This document shows, piece by piece, positions 7,003 through 15,483 of a stretch of 35,379 bases of DNA. The stretch's first letter is position 1; every line of letters begins with the position of its first letter. Origin of the DNA: Spirochaetales bacterium (GTDB lineage: Bacteria > Spirochaetota > Spirochaetia > Sphaerochaetales > Sphaerochaetaceae); contig JAAYIV010000058.1 in the NCBI GenBank assembly GCA_012523305.1, positions 1 through 35,379 of the forward strand, written 5' to 3'. Under the pieces are notes generated by a model. It did no database searches. It saw only the letters and a list, made by a program, of their open reading frames with translations, and was not told the origin of the DNA. Both the position numbers and the translations under genes were made by a program.

Positions 7003-8414
7003 TGGACACCTCATTGGGTTTGACCCAATCATTAAAACAACAACTCACCCTCTCCCCCCAACTCATTCAAACACTCGAAATTCTGGCGATGTCCACACTT
7101 GAGTTGCAACAACGGATTAAAAATGAGATTGAGATAAACCCCGCCCTAGCTATCCCAGCTGAGAGAAACGTTTCTCTGGAACGGCTTGCTGCCCGCCAAG
7201 ACTCTCACGTGGATGATGATTTAGGAGATTCTCCTCGGTATGGGAGATCGATGGACGGCTTTACACGATTATCATCTTCATACGACCAAGAAGCTGCCGA
7301 TCGAAACGCCCGATTCATCGACGGAGCTCTTTCACGTTCTGAGACACTTCAGGAACACTTGATAAGACAGTTAGGATGTTTAAAACTTTCTGACGAACAA
7401 ATGGAATTGGGTACGTTGATCATCTCTAATCTTGATCATAACGGCTTTTATCGAGTGGATCCCGTATCGTTGGTTCCGGATTCCCGCATGAAGCAATTAA
7501 TGGAAATGATACCTATCGTCCAAAGTCTCGATCCGGCAGGAATCGGAGTCCCTGATTTTCGTCAGTCATTGATATTGCAGGCAAAAATGGATCAGTTGGA
7601 TCCAAAAGATTTTGAAATCTTTTCCCGTATTGTCCAAGACTATTTGGAGAAGTTGCGGTTAAACAAATTCAAAGAAGTTGCAAAAGAACTAGGAATCAGC
7701 GAGGATGAACTTTCTAATTTATATGGGTACTTGCAGACACTCAATCCATATCCTGGCCTTCAGTATTCAGATAGTGAGATTCAGTATGCGATTCCTGATT
7801 TGTTTGTACATTTTGAAGATGGGAAATTGCAGCTGAAACTCAATAACGAGGCTGTCCCTAGTCTTTCAATTGACAGTGAATTCCTTGAACTTGAAATAAA
7901 TCCTAAAGATACGAATTACAAAGAGACCACTAGCTATATAAATAATGCCATCAGATCAGCCAATCAACTCATTTCTCAGATCCATATGCGCAATGAGACA
8001 ATAAAAAAAATCGGCTTGCAGTTGATAAAACACCAACATGAATTTTTTATCAAAGGTCCGAGGTATCTCAAACCGCTTACATATCGAACCATATCAGAAG
8101 AATTGTCATTGCATGAAACTACTATCTCAAGGGCAGTGCAAGGTAAATATATCGATACGGATTGGGGTATCCTTCCAATAAAAGAATTGTTCAGCTCAGC
8201 TATCCAGACTACCATTCCAGGTAAAGAGGAAGTTTCAAAGACGGCCGTGATGGATTTGTTGAAAGAAATCATTGAGACCCATACTGGTGACAAACCTCTT
8301 TCAGACCAAAAACTTTCCGATATGCTTAACGAGCGAGGTATTAAAATAGCACGTCGGACCGTGTCAAAATATCGCCAGGCTTTGAATATTGACTCATCTT
8401 ATATCCGGTCCTGA
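7002..8414 (+). CDS. rpoN: RNA polymerase sigma-54 factor RpoN
   Basis: This 470-residue protein directs RNA polymerase to -24/-12 promoters and depends on AAA+ activators. Region I, rich in glutamine and leucine, is at the N-terminus (LTQSLKQQLTLSPQLIQ). The core-binding domain follows, then a helix-turn-helix (ISEELSLHETTISRAVQGKY) and the RpoN box ARRTVSKYRQ at 450-459, close to the family consensus. The ATG overlaps the lptB stop by one base, with GGAGGGG just upstream. Placement of rpoN right after lptB is common in Gram-negative bacteria. Its last 16 bases overlap the convergent GGDEF gene. No activator or obvious -24/-12 promoter was seen in the window. Confidence 0.95.
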   Translation: MDTSLGLTQSLKQQLTLSPQLIQTLEILAMSTLELQQRIKNEIEINPALAIPAERNVSLERLAARQDSHVDDDLGDSPRYGRSMDGFTRLSSSYDQEAADRNARFIDGALSRSETLQEHLIRQLGCLKLSDEQMELGTLIISNLDHNGFYRVDPVSLVPDSRMKQLMEMIPIVQSLDPAGIGVPDFRQSLILQAKMDQLDPKDFEIFSRIVQDYLEKLRLNKFKEVAKELGISEDELSNLYGYLQTLNPYPGLQYSDSEIQYAIPDLFVHFEDGKLQLKLNNEAVPSLSIDSEFLELEINPKDTNYKETTSYINNAIRSANQLISQIHMRNETIKKIGLQLIKHQHEFFIKGPRYLKPLTYRTISEELSLHETTISRAVQGKYIDTDWGILPIKELFSSAIQTTIPGKEEVSKTAVMDLLKEIIETHTGDKPLSDQKLSDMLNERGIKIARRTVSKYRQALNIDSSYIRS

Positions 8415-10078
8415 TTCCATGTCTTTTTTTGTTTATCCTTATGGCAATACATCGCAGCATCTGCGCTTCTAAAGGCATGATCGAATTCATCTGTCATACA
8501 GTTCCAGACAGAAGAACCCCATGCAACTATGGGATAGTCATCCGAAGTTCTTTGTTCATACGCCCATTTCGTAAAACGATTATCAAATGATTGTAAGCGT
8601 TCCTCATCACAATTATCAATAATCACAGCAAATTCATCACCGCCGATCCGATACGTATGCCCATATCCGTCCACACAGCCAGCCAATCCTGATGCTACGG
8701 TTTTTAAAAGTTCATCTCCCGCTGAATGGCCACTCTTGTCATTTTTTGTTTTTAAATTATTGACATCAAACAGGAACAGCCCGATCCGATTATGCGGATT
8801 GCTCTTATGCTTCAATTCGGCAATCCTCTCATCAAAAGCCATCCTGTTCCCTACTTGAGTGAGTGAATCAACATGGGCAAGGGCATACATGTACTCGGCC
8901 TTACCCTGCTTTCGTATGTAACGAATTGAGATATGAACGACCTGAATGAGTAATATGACAGAGAATCCAAGCATTCCACTGTTCATGATTATAGCGTTGG
9001 TAAATGTTTGATAGGGCAACAACAGCAATACCATTTCACCCAGGACCGCTGCGAGTAAGAACATCATTGCTCCGATAAAGAACTTTGCATCCTTATTACC
9101 ATCTTTCAAACAGATGATCGAAAGAATGAAAAGCGCAATGATATCCATGAACAATAGTATCGCCGCAGGAATAAACACATCATTGTAGGTTAACAAACCA
9201 CATATCTGGAGCATCGAGACGACAAAAAAGGCAAACGGGAACATCATCGAAATCCATGTCATTGCTTTTTCATAACGGATATGAATCGTTTCGACGACGT
9301 AGCGTGTAAGAAAATAGGAAAGCATGAACATCGCTGCTACTCCTGAGGTGAGCAGCACTAATTGATTGGGTATGAAAAGTTGGGTGGACATCGATCCGCT
9401 GGCAACCCACACACCGACGCACAACTCCAATAATCCGAAATGTATAGCCACAGAATGGGTCGACAATCCTTTCATGACGGTAAGTGCCATCAATAATGAT
9501 AATAATCCGATGACAAACAGGATAAATGAGAATATAAGGGAAATACCATCATAGCGGAGCAACCAACTGATGGTGGAAGTTCTCGTTCCCACCAGTACTT
9601 CATATAAACTACCAGCAGAATCAGGAGACCAGGAGGTCATCTCGATCTCGATCAAGGCTCCTTCGCTTCCTTTTGGTATCCATATGAAATGATTGATGTA
9701 CCCAGCCACTTTAATATTCCGTTCTGACATCGAAGCATCGTAGCTGTACACTATTTCGTTATCGATGTTTACCTTCACCGTTTTTTGGGACGTTCTAAAC
9801 AGCAGGCTGTTCATCAATTCGATGTCTGTCGGCAATGTTCGTGATATGGTGATTGTTTTGTTGTGAAGATTTTTATCATCCACATACACTGGAAGCGTTA
9901 TGGTCGAAACTGCCTGGCCATCAAGAGCCAGAGTCCAATTGTCGGCAAGAGGTGTTGGTTGAGCTTCCCACACTGAATCAAACTTGATGCGACATACATC
10001 AACTAGCGTGATAATTATTGCCAAGATGACCAACAACAGCAACGGCAACCGTAATAAGCTCAGTAAAGACTTCTTCAA
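8399..10078 (-). CDS. Membrane diguanylate cyclase (GGDEF) with extracytoplasmic sensor
   Basis: The 559-residue protein probably makes cyclic di-GMP from GTP. An N-terminal anchor helix (about 9-28) leads to a beta-rich extracytoplasmic domain (about 40-180). About seven membrane helices follow, to about residue 390, an arrangement like 7TM-DISM receptors. The C-terminal GGDEF domain has an intact GGDEF at 479-483. The usual inhibitory RxxD motif five residues before it is missing (D-G-Y-G there), so product feedback through that site is unlikely. It is transcribed against rpoN and separates rpoN from hpf. The ribosome binding site (AAGGA) is about 14 bases upstream, longer than usual. The ligand is unknown. 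Confidence 0.88.
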   Translation of the reverse strand: MKKSLLSLLRLPLLLLVILAIIITLVDVCRIKFDSVWEAQPTPLADNWTLALDGQAVSTITLPVYVDDKNLHNKTITISRTLPTDIELMNSLLFRTSQKTVKVNIDNEIVYSYDASMSERNIKVAGYINHFIWIPKGSEGALIEIEMTSWSPDSAGSLYEVLVGTRTSTISWLLRYDGISLIFSFILFVIGLLSLLMALTVMKGLSTHSVAIHFGLLELCVGVWVASGSMSTQLFIPNQLVLLTSGVAAMFMLSYFLTRYVVETIHIRYEKAMTWISMMFPFAFFVVSMLQICGLLTYNDVFIPAAILLFMDIIALFILSIICLKDGNKDAKFFIGAMMFLLAAVLGEMVLLLLPYQTFTNAIIMNSGMLGFSVILLIQVVHISIRYIRKQGKAEYMYALAHVDSLTQVGNRMAFDERIAELKHKSNPHNRIGLFLFDVNNLKTKNDKSGHSAGDELLKTVASGLAGCVDGYGHTYRIGGDEFAVIIDNCDEERLQSFDNRFTKWAYEQRTSDDYPIVAWGSSVWNCMTDEFDHAFRSADAAMYCHKDKQKKTWNQDRI

Positions 10079-10187
10079 GTTTACGCTGTCCTTCTTTATT
10101 ATGATTTTCTAATTATAATACAGGATATTGATAAAATAATATTAGAAAGATTGCAAATTATCGATTACTCATATACCCCCATATTAT

Positions 10188-10216
10188 TTGACTTTTCAAG
10201 TTCCGGGTCGTATCCT
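10188..10216 (+). promoter_or_regulatory. hpf promoter
   Basis: A -35 TTGACT (10188-10193) and a -10 TATCCT (10211-10216) are separated by 17 bases. The predicted start near 10223 gives a short leader with a strong AAGGAGGA ribosome binding site before the ATG at 10245. Confidence 0.6.
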
Positions 10217-10244
10217 TTAATAAAGACCTTTTCAAGGAGGACTT

Positions 10245-10544
10245 ATGAATCTGGAAATTAAAGGAATCCGGTACAATCCTAGCGATGCAACAAGGGAATT
10301 CTTTGATAAGAAGCTCCAAAAACTAGCATTTGCTGAGAATTACATCCACGACCTCACAATTACAGTGACAAGAGAAACACTTGGACAAGGATTTCATCTT
10401 GATGGGAAAATCCATTTTTCATGGGGTCCTGTCAAAGTTGTAAGTACTGATTGTTACGAATTGTATGAGGGTATCGAATTACTAGTTGATAAGATTGAAG
10501 CTACAGCCAGGAAGGAGAAAGGAAAGATACAAGAACATCAATGA
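10245..10544 (+). CDS. hpf: Ribosome hibernation promoting factor (short HPF)
   Basis: This 99-residue protein matches the short HPF/RaiA family, which binds the decoding centre of the 30S subunit in slow-growing cells and favours inactive 100S or 70S ribosomes. The family pattern is visible from MNLEIKGIRYNPSDATREF through VTRETLGQGFHLDGKIHF to DLYEGIELLVDKIE-like sequence near the end. There is no long C-terminal dimerisation domain. It has its own promoter and an intrinsic terminator, so it is a single-gene unit, although its position after rpoN follows the arrangement known from proteobacteria. Confidence 0.9.
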   Translation: MNLEIKGIRYNPSDATREFFDKKLQKLAFAENYIHDLTITVTRETLGQGFHLDGKIHFSWGPVKVVSTDCYELYEGIELLVDKIEATARKEKGKIQEHQ

Positions 10545-10572
10545 TACGATAAGGTTCTAGTTCAAAATTCAT

Positions 10573-10598
10573 AAGCGCCTCGAAATGAGGTGCTTTTT
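10573..10598 (+). terminator. Intrinsic terminator of hpf
   Basis: A 9-bp stem AAGCGCCTC / GAGGTGCTT (one G-T pair) around the loop GAAAT is followed by a run of five T. It isolates hpf from the hprK operon. Confidence 0.88.
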
Positions 10599-10652
10599 AT
10601 GGTATTTCACACATATACTACTTAACAAACGCTAACATATATTTATATTATA

Positions 10653-10661
10653 TGGTATAAT
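10653..10661 (+). promoter_or_regulatory. Extended -10 promoter of hprK operon
   Basis: TGG followed by the perfect -10 box TATAAT (10656-10661) makes an extended -10 element. The region 17 bases upstream (TAACAT) is a poor -35, as is usual for extended -10 promoters. AGGAGG (10667-10672) follows closely; the predicted leader is only about nine bases. Confidence 0.5.
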
Positions 10662-10676
10662 CTTTCAGGAGGTTCC

Positions 10677-11657
10677 ATGACCGATTTTTCAGTTCTCGAT
10701 CTGCTGGACCTGGATCTAAAGGAACACAATCACCTACAGCTAACTTGTATCGCAGGGCGCTCGGGATTATCGAGAAAAATTACCAATACAAAGATTAGTC
10801 GCCCTGGATTGCCTTTAAGTGGGTTTTTTGAAGAATTTAGTCACGAAAGTATCCAAGTATTCGGACGTGGCGAACAGCAATATGTGAAAATGCTCGAATC
10901 ACAAAACATGATGGATTCCCTAGAGAAAATATTCTCCTACCCGATTCCTGCCTGCGTTTATTGTGATAAAGGTTTCCCAAGCTCTCGTTTCATTGAAATT
11001 GCCGAACGATCAGGCTGCGCCGTACTACAAACAGCACTGGCCTCAGCTGATTTTTCCCGAGGCCTGTATCAAATGCTTGATGAGATTTTTGCACCGACAA
11101 TCACTATCCATGGCGTACTGGTTGAAGTATATGGCATCGGGGTCTTGATAACAGGTGATAGTGGAGTCGGAAAAAGTGAAACAGCGTTGGAACTAATTGA
11201 ACGAGGACATCGCCTTATCAGTGATGATACTGTCAAATTACGCAATATTAGCGATATGTATCTCATAGGGACCGGTGAAAATCCGCTGTTAGCCCATCAT
11301 ATGGAGATCCGAGGGTTGGGGATCATAAATTTAGCCAACCTGTTCGGAGTCGGATCAATCAGAGACAAGAAACAGGTGCAATTGTTGGTTCACCTGGAAG
11401 AGTGGGATCCTGAAAAAGCATATGACCGGATCGGAGAGGAACTCAATGAGACTCTTCTTGGTATTTCCGTTCCAAAACTCCAAATTCCAGTCAAACCAGG
11501 AAGAAACGTCCCCATCATTATTGAAACAGCTGCAAGAAATGAACGATTAAAGAAATTGGGGTATTACTCTGCAAAGGAATTTGACCAGAGCGTACTTAAA
11601 TGGCTTGAAAGTGAATCCGCTAGAAATTTGTACTATAGCAATGAGGAGACGTTCTGA
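10677..11657 (+). CDS. hprK: HPr kinase/phosphorylase
   Basis: This 326-residue bifunctional enzyme phosphorylates HPr on Ser46 with ATP or pyrophosphate and removes the phosphate with inorganic phosphate. The C-terminal catalytic domain carries the P-loop GDSGVGKSE (160-168) and the family signature around HHMEIRGLGIIN (207-218). The conserved H146 lies before the P-loop domain. Its substrate HPr is encoded two bases downstream, so the pair is translated together. A strong AGGAGG site precedes the ATG. No PTS enzyme I or sugar permease is present in the window, so a purely regulatory role is possible. Confidence 0.95.
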   Translation: MTDFSVLDLLDLDLKEHNHLQLTCIAGRSGLSRKITNTKISRPGLPLSGFFEEFSHESIQVFGRGEQQYVKMLESQNMMDSLEKIFSYPIPACVYCDKGFPSSRFIEIAERSGCAVLQTALASADFSRGLYQMLDEIFAPTITIHGVLVEVYGIGVLITGDSGVGKSETALELIERGHRLISDDTVKLRNISDMYLIGTGENPLLAHHMEIRGLGIINLANLFGVGSIRDKKQVQLLVHLEEWDPEKAYDRIGEELNETLLGISVPKLQIPVKPGRNVPIIIETAARNERLKKLGYYSAKEFDQSVLKWLESESARNLYYSNEETF

Positions 11658-11659
11658 AG

Positions 11660-11923
11660 ATGGTTACGAAAGAAGTGGAGGTCCTCAATCGGGCAGGGAT
11701 TCATGCAAGACCTGCAGCATTGATAGTAAAGGTAGCTAACAAGTACAAAGCAAATTTGTATATGGAAAAAGACCGGATGAAAATTAATGGCAAATCGATC
11801 ATGGGCATTATTACATTGGGGGCTGCATATAAATCAAAGTTGAGGATTCATACCGACGGTCCTGATGAAGATGAGGCAGCCGATGCGATCGAGCAACTAT
11901 TTCTCAATCGGTTCGAGGAGTAA
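11660..11923 (+). CDS. ptsH: Phosphocarrier protein HPr
   Basis: An 87-residue HPr with both regulatory sites: H15 in AGIHARPAA, phosphorylated by enzyme I, and S46 in NGKSIMGI, phosphorylated by HPr kinase. In Firmicutes, Ser46-phosphorylated HPr governs carbon catabolite repression; other hprK-bearing bacteria use the pair more loosely. The ATG lies a few bases after GAGGAG, which is inside the end of hprK. lexA starts 24 bases beyond its stop, and no terminator separates them. Confidence 0.95.
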   Translation: MVTKEVEVLNRAGIHARPAALIVKVANKYKANLYMEKDRMKINGKSIMGIITLGAAYKSKLRIHTDGPDEDEAADAIEQLFLNRFEE

Positions 11924-11947
11924 GATTTTAAAGATCGAGGTACATGT

Positions 11948-12565
11948 ATGAAAGCACTTACGAACAGACAAAAAGAGGTTCTTGATTTTATCAAGTCGTT
12001 CATTGAAGAAAACTCCTACTCGCCTGCTGTAAGGGATTTGGCACGACATTTCGGAATCACTGTGAAAGCTGCCCACGATCATTTAAAGGCACTTGAACGT
12101 AAAGGTGTAATACATAGTACTGAAGGAATTTCACGTTCAACGGGTGTAGTCGGGTTCAGTGCGGGACAGACCATTGAAACCATCCAAGTTCCAGTATTGG
12201 GATCGACTGCTGCAGGAGTTCCCATCCTTGCGGAAGAAAACTATGAATACGAACTGTCTATCCCTACGAATCTGCTTTCCAGTCAAGGACAATTTTTTGC
12301 CCTCCATGTTGAAGGTGACAGTATGATCAATGCCGGAATCCTTGATGGCGATCTGGCAATAGTAAAAAAAGCTGAGCTAGCCCACAATGGTGAGATTGTC
12401 GTCGCACGTGTCGGAGAAGACAATCGGGTTACCATCAAACGGATATTCATAACACAGAATTCCGTTGAATTGAGACCGGAAAATCCAAAATATGGCTCGA
12501 TGTTTTCTCAAGACATCACGATTCTTGGTAAACTCCATATGATTATCAGGGATTACGGACATTGA
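11948..12565 (+). CDS. lexA: LexA SOS repressor
   Basis: This 205-residue repressor binds SOS operators and cleaves itself when activated by RecA filaments. A winged helix-turn-helix spans about 1-65 (LTNRQKEVLDFI, then ITVKAAHDHLKALERKG). The cleavage site is A89-G90 in STAAGVP. The catalytic dyad is S125 (GDSM) and K164 (VTIKR). I saw no palindromic operator just upstream of lexA, unlike the self-regulated lexA genes of many bacteria. It sits between ptsH and holA in an operon, so it may be expressed mainly from the hprK promoter. Confidence 0.95.
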   Translation: MKALTNRQKEVLDFIKSFIEENSYSPAVRDLARHFGITVKAAHDHLKALERKGVIHSTEGISRSTGVVGFSAGQTIETIQVPVLGSTAAGVPILAEENYEYELSIPTNLLSSQGQFFALHVEGDSMINAGILDGDLAIVKKAELAHNGEIVVARVGEDNRVTIKRIFITQNSVELRPENPKYGSMFSQDITILGKLHMIIRDYGH

Positions 12566-12566
12566 T

Positions 12567-13637
12567 ATGGATCGTGTAACTGTCATTCACCGTGTTTATT
12601 TTTTGCTTGGTCCGGAACTTGGAGATAAAGGGCAACGAATAAAGGATATCCGAAATAGTATCAGAGCCCAATACGATTGCGAACCGGAATTGTATCGTTT
12701 CTATCCTTTCGAAACGGATAACGGGGAAATATTCACCGTACTACAGAATGATTCGCTCTTCAGCGATTATCGGCTTGTCATATTGAGTCAGGCAGAAAAC
12801 CTCTCAACACAGTTGATGCATGGTCTTGTAGATTACATAAAGAGACCGAATGATACCGCAACATTACTGATAGTGAGCAATGAAACATCATTGCCTGCAA
12901 AGTTGATGAATACGGTACCGAAAGACCACATCGAGATATTTTGGGAGATGTTTGAGAACCGCAAATCCCAGTGGGTCCGCGATTATTTCAGGCGGTCGGG
13001 ATTCAATATAGACGAAGACGCTATCCAACTCCTACTCGAATTAGTCGAAAACAACACCCAAGAATTGCGCAACATCTCCAATCAAATCTTCCAGTTTACT
13101 AAAATCGAACATCCTGACGAACGAACAATTACAATCAATGAACAAGACATTGAGACGTATGTTCACCATACACGACAGGAAAGTCCATTTTCTCTTTTTG
13201 AAGCGATGAGCGTTGATTCATTTGATCGGGCATTGTCAATTCTTCATGCTTTGCTTGGTTCGGGCGAAACTGATAGCGTTCCCTTGCTTGCGTTGCTCTT
13301 ATGGCAATTCAGAAGATTACAATCATACTCCTTGCTTATCGCACACGGGGAATCACACGAAGAAGCTTGCAGAAGCATCAAGATCGCAGGAAAATCCTCT
13401 CCGATACGCCGAAAGAAAGATCAACAGATAGTGGAAAGGGCCTCTCAACGATATCCGTTGGAGAGTATCGGGCACATTATTGCTCGTATCGGCGAATATG
13501 ATAAACAAACTCGTGAAACTTCGGGAGACTTACAACGGCTGTTGTTAGAGCAATTCGTCTATGTGTGCATGATAAGAAAAGGGAAACCCTTGCAAACACC
13601 CTCCTTCCCGTCATTGCTCAAAGTCGCAAGGTTTTAA
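12567..13637 (+). CDS. holA: DNA polymerase III delta subunit HolA
   Basis: The 356-residue delta subunit opens the beta sliding clamp as part of the clamp loader. It shows the expected layout: an N-terminal AAA+-like fold without ATP-binding motifs (VYFLLGPELGDKGQRIKDI), a middle region with LVELVENNTQELRNISNQI, and a helical collar domain (LFEAMSVDSFDRALSILHALL). The start is two bases after the lexA stop, so the two are probably co-translated. Its last 20 bases overlap the convergent uvrC gene. Confidence 0.88.
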   Translation: MDRVTVIHRVYFLLGPELGDKGQRIKDIRNSIRAQYDCEPELYRFYPFETDNGEIFTVLQNDSLFSDYRLVILSQAENLSTQLMHGLVDYIKRPNDTATLLIVSNETSLPAKLMNTVPKDHIEIFWEMFENRKSQWVRDYFRRSGFNIDEDAIQLLLELVENNTQELRNISNQIFQFTKIEHPDERTITINEQDIETYVHHTRQESPFSLFEAMSVDSFDRALSILHALLGSGETDSVPLLALLLWQFRRLQSYSLLIAHGESHEEACRSIKIAGKSSPIRRKKDQQIVERASQRYPLESIGHIIARIGEYDKQTRETSGDLQRLLLEQFVYVCMIRKGKPLQTPSFPSLLKVARF

Positions 13638-15396
13638 GCAATTTTTCAGCAATCGCTACAGGCACTTTGGCTTGTTCGGCAATCTGTTGGGGGAAAGCTG
13701 ATAATAATGCATCCAGCGTCCCGAATGCCTGCATAAGACGCCTGCTACGGGTACTGCCAATCCCGTCAATCGATTCAAGAAGAGCGAATGTCGCTTCTTT
13801 TGATCGCTGAAGCTGGTTTAATGATGTGGCGAATCGGTGTGTTTCGTCACGAACACTTTGCAACAGTTTCAATGCCACGGAATCTTCTGATAATCGCAGT
13901 GCGGGCCTCTCGTCCGGGAAGTGTATCTCTTCGAATTCTTTCGCCAAGCCGATGACGGGAATATCATCAATTCCTAGCGCTATCAAGGCTTCTTTGGCAC
14001 AATCTACCTGGCCTTTTCCTCCATCAATCAAAATGAGATCGGGCAAAGGTTGTTTTTCATTCAACTGCCTTGTGTAACGGCGTGTAACCGCTTCCGTGAT
14101 CGCTTTGTAATCATCTATTCGTCCTTCAAGGCTTTTAATATTAAATCTTCGATACTGCCCGGGAGATGCCACAGCGTCTATAAACACTATCAACGAAGCA
14201 ACGGTAAACTTCCCTGATAATTGGGCGATATCGAAACCCTCTATCCGTTTGGGTAATTCCTCCAAGTCCAGGACAGTTTGCAATTCTTCGAGGGCTTCGG
14301 GATTTTCCTTGGTTTTCAGGCGTTTTTCAACATCACGTGAAGCATTTTCCATAGCCATCCGCAAAATTCTGTAATGGCGGCCCTCCATAGGAACTTCGAC
14401 TTCAATCTTACCTTTCATATGTTCTTCAAAGTAAGTGCGTACCATTTCAACATCCACATCATGGGAGATGTAGATATGTTGTGGCATGTTTGCTCCTTCG
14501 CTATAGTACTGGATGAGGAAGTTTAAAAGCGTATCAGTCTCATCACCAAAAGTTTCGGCTCTGTAAAGAGCTTTACCCATTAATTTCCCGTCACGCATTT
14601 GCATGATTGAGACCGTGGCAAGGTGCATTCTCATAACACATGCGGCATAATCGCGGCTTTCAACGGCAAAATCTTGTACCTGTTGCGATTTCGTCACGTT
14701 TTCCAATGCAATGAGAAGATCTCTTTTTTCAATCGCATGTTCATAATCCTGCTCTTTCGAGGCCTTGAGCATCTCTTCTTTAACTTGATTGATCAGTTCA
14801 TCGCTTTTTCCTTGTAAAAAAGCTCGGATCTTATCGATGTGCTTCCGGTATTCTTCTTGGCTGACCAACGGTATGCAAGGAGCACAACACCTGCCGATAT
14901 GGTAATACAAACAAGGCGAATACCGTTTTTTAAGGGGAATGCCACACTTACGTAAAGGGAAAAGACGATCAATCAAATTCAGATATTGTGCCAAGCTCGC
15001 GCCGTCAGGATACGGACCGAAATATTCCGAACCGTCCTTGATGATTCTTCGTGTTTTGAAAACTTTGGGATATGGTTCGTTGGTTATCCGAATCAATGGA
15101 TAACTCTTTCCATCCTTCAAAGAAATATTATAATGGGGATTATGTTTTTTTATAAGGTTGTTCTCAAGAATCAAGGCTTCGTATTCATTTCCCGTTATGA
15201 TGTATTCGATCGTAGCGATCTTGCCGACGAGAAAACTTGTTTTAATATCGCGTCCGCTTAAGAAATATGAAGTGACTCGATTACGTAAATCTTTGGCTTT
15301 TCCAACATATATGATTTTCCCATTGGAGTCTTTCATCAAGTAGACACCAGGTGCATGCGGAAGTGCTTTTGCTTGTTCTTTCGGAGAATATTCCAT
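13618..15396 (-). CDS. uvrC: Excinuclease ABC subunit C
   Basis: The 592-residue UvrC makes both incisions in nucleotide excision repair after UvrAB finds a lesion. The N-terminal GIY-YIG nuclease is at about 15-95 (PGVYLMKDSNGKIIYVGKA). A UvrB-binding UVR segment lies near residue 205. The RNase H-like second nuclease domain has FDIAQLSG and LILIDGGKGQ. Tandem helix-hairpin-helix motifs (IDGIGSTRSRRLM) end the protein. The family length is about 600, so it is complete. The ATG lacks a ribosome binding site but lies eight bases after a -10 box, so the mRNA may be leaderless. A radical SAM photoproduct-lyase-like gene diverges from the same intergenic region. Confidence 0.96.
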   Translation of the reverse strand: MEYSPKEQAKALPHAPGVYLMKDSNGKIIYVGKAKDLRNRVTSYFLSGRDIKTSFLVGKIATIEYIITGNEYEALILENNLIKKHNPHYNISLKDGKSYPLIRITNEPYPKVFKTRRIIKDGSEYFGPYPDGASLAQYLNLIDRLFPLRKCGIPLKKRYSPCLYYHIGRCCAPCIPLVSQEEYRKHIDKIRAFLQGKSDELINQVKEEMLKASKEQDYEHAIEKRDLLIALENVTKSQQVQDFAVESRDYAACVMRMHLATVSIMQMRDGKLMGKALYRAETFGDETDTLLNFLIQYYSEGANMPQHIYISHDVDVEMVRTYFEEHMKGKIEVEVPMEGRHYRILRMAMENASRDVEKRLKTKENPEALEELQTVLDLEELPKRIEGFDIAQLSGKFTVASLIVFIDAVASPGQYRRFNIKSLEGRIDDYKAITEAVTRRYTRQLNEKQPLPDLILIDGGKGQVDCAKEALIALGIDDIPVIGLAKEFEEIHFPDERPALRLSEDSVALKLLQSVRDETHRFATSLNQLQRSKEATFALLESIDGIGSTRSRRLMQAFGTLDALLSAFPQQIAEQAKVPVAIAEKLLKTLRL

Positions 15397-15404
15397 ATGT
15401 AACC

Positions 15405-15433
15405 AGAATACATTTCCGGAACAGAAAAGGCAA
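15405..15433 (-). promoter_or_regulatory. uvrC promoter, predicted near-leaderless
   Basis: On the minus strand, TTGCCT (15428-15433) and TATTCT (15405-15410) are separated by 17 bases. The predicted transcription start, near 15398, is two bases before the uvrC ATG. The -35 box is only 11 bases from the -35 box of the divergent gene. Confidence 0.55.
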
Positions 15434-15444
15434 TAAAGCTACGA

Positions 15445-15473
15445 TTGCCTACATACGGTCATTCGGTTACAAT
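15445..15473 (+). promoter_or_regulatory. Promoter of the radical SAM gene, predicted near-leaderless
   Basis: The -35 TTGCCT (15445-15450) and -10 TACAAT (15468-15473) have a 17-base spacer. The -35 hexamer is identical to that of uvrC on the other strand. The ATG at 15484 begins 11 bases after the last -10 base, giving a leader of about four bases. Confidence 0.55.
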
Positions 15474-15483
15474 CGACTCTGCT

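Noticed and set aside
11924-11947. LexA operator upstream of lexA
   Set aside because: The 24-base gap holds no palindrome like known LexA boxes.
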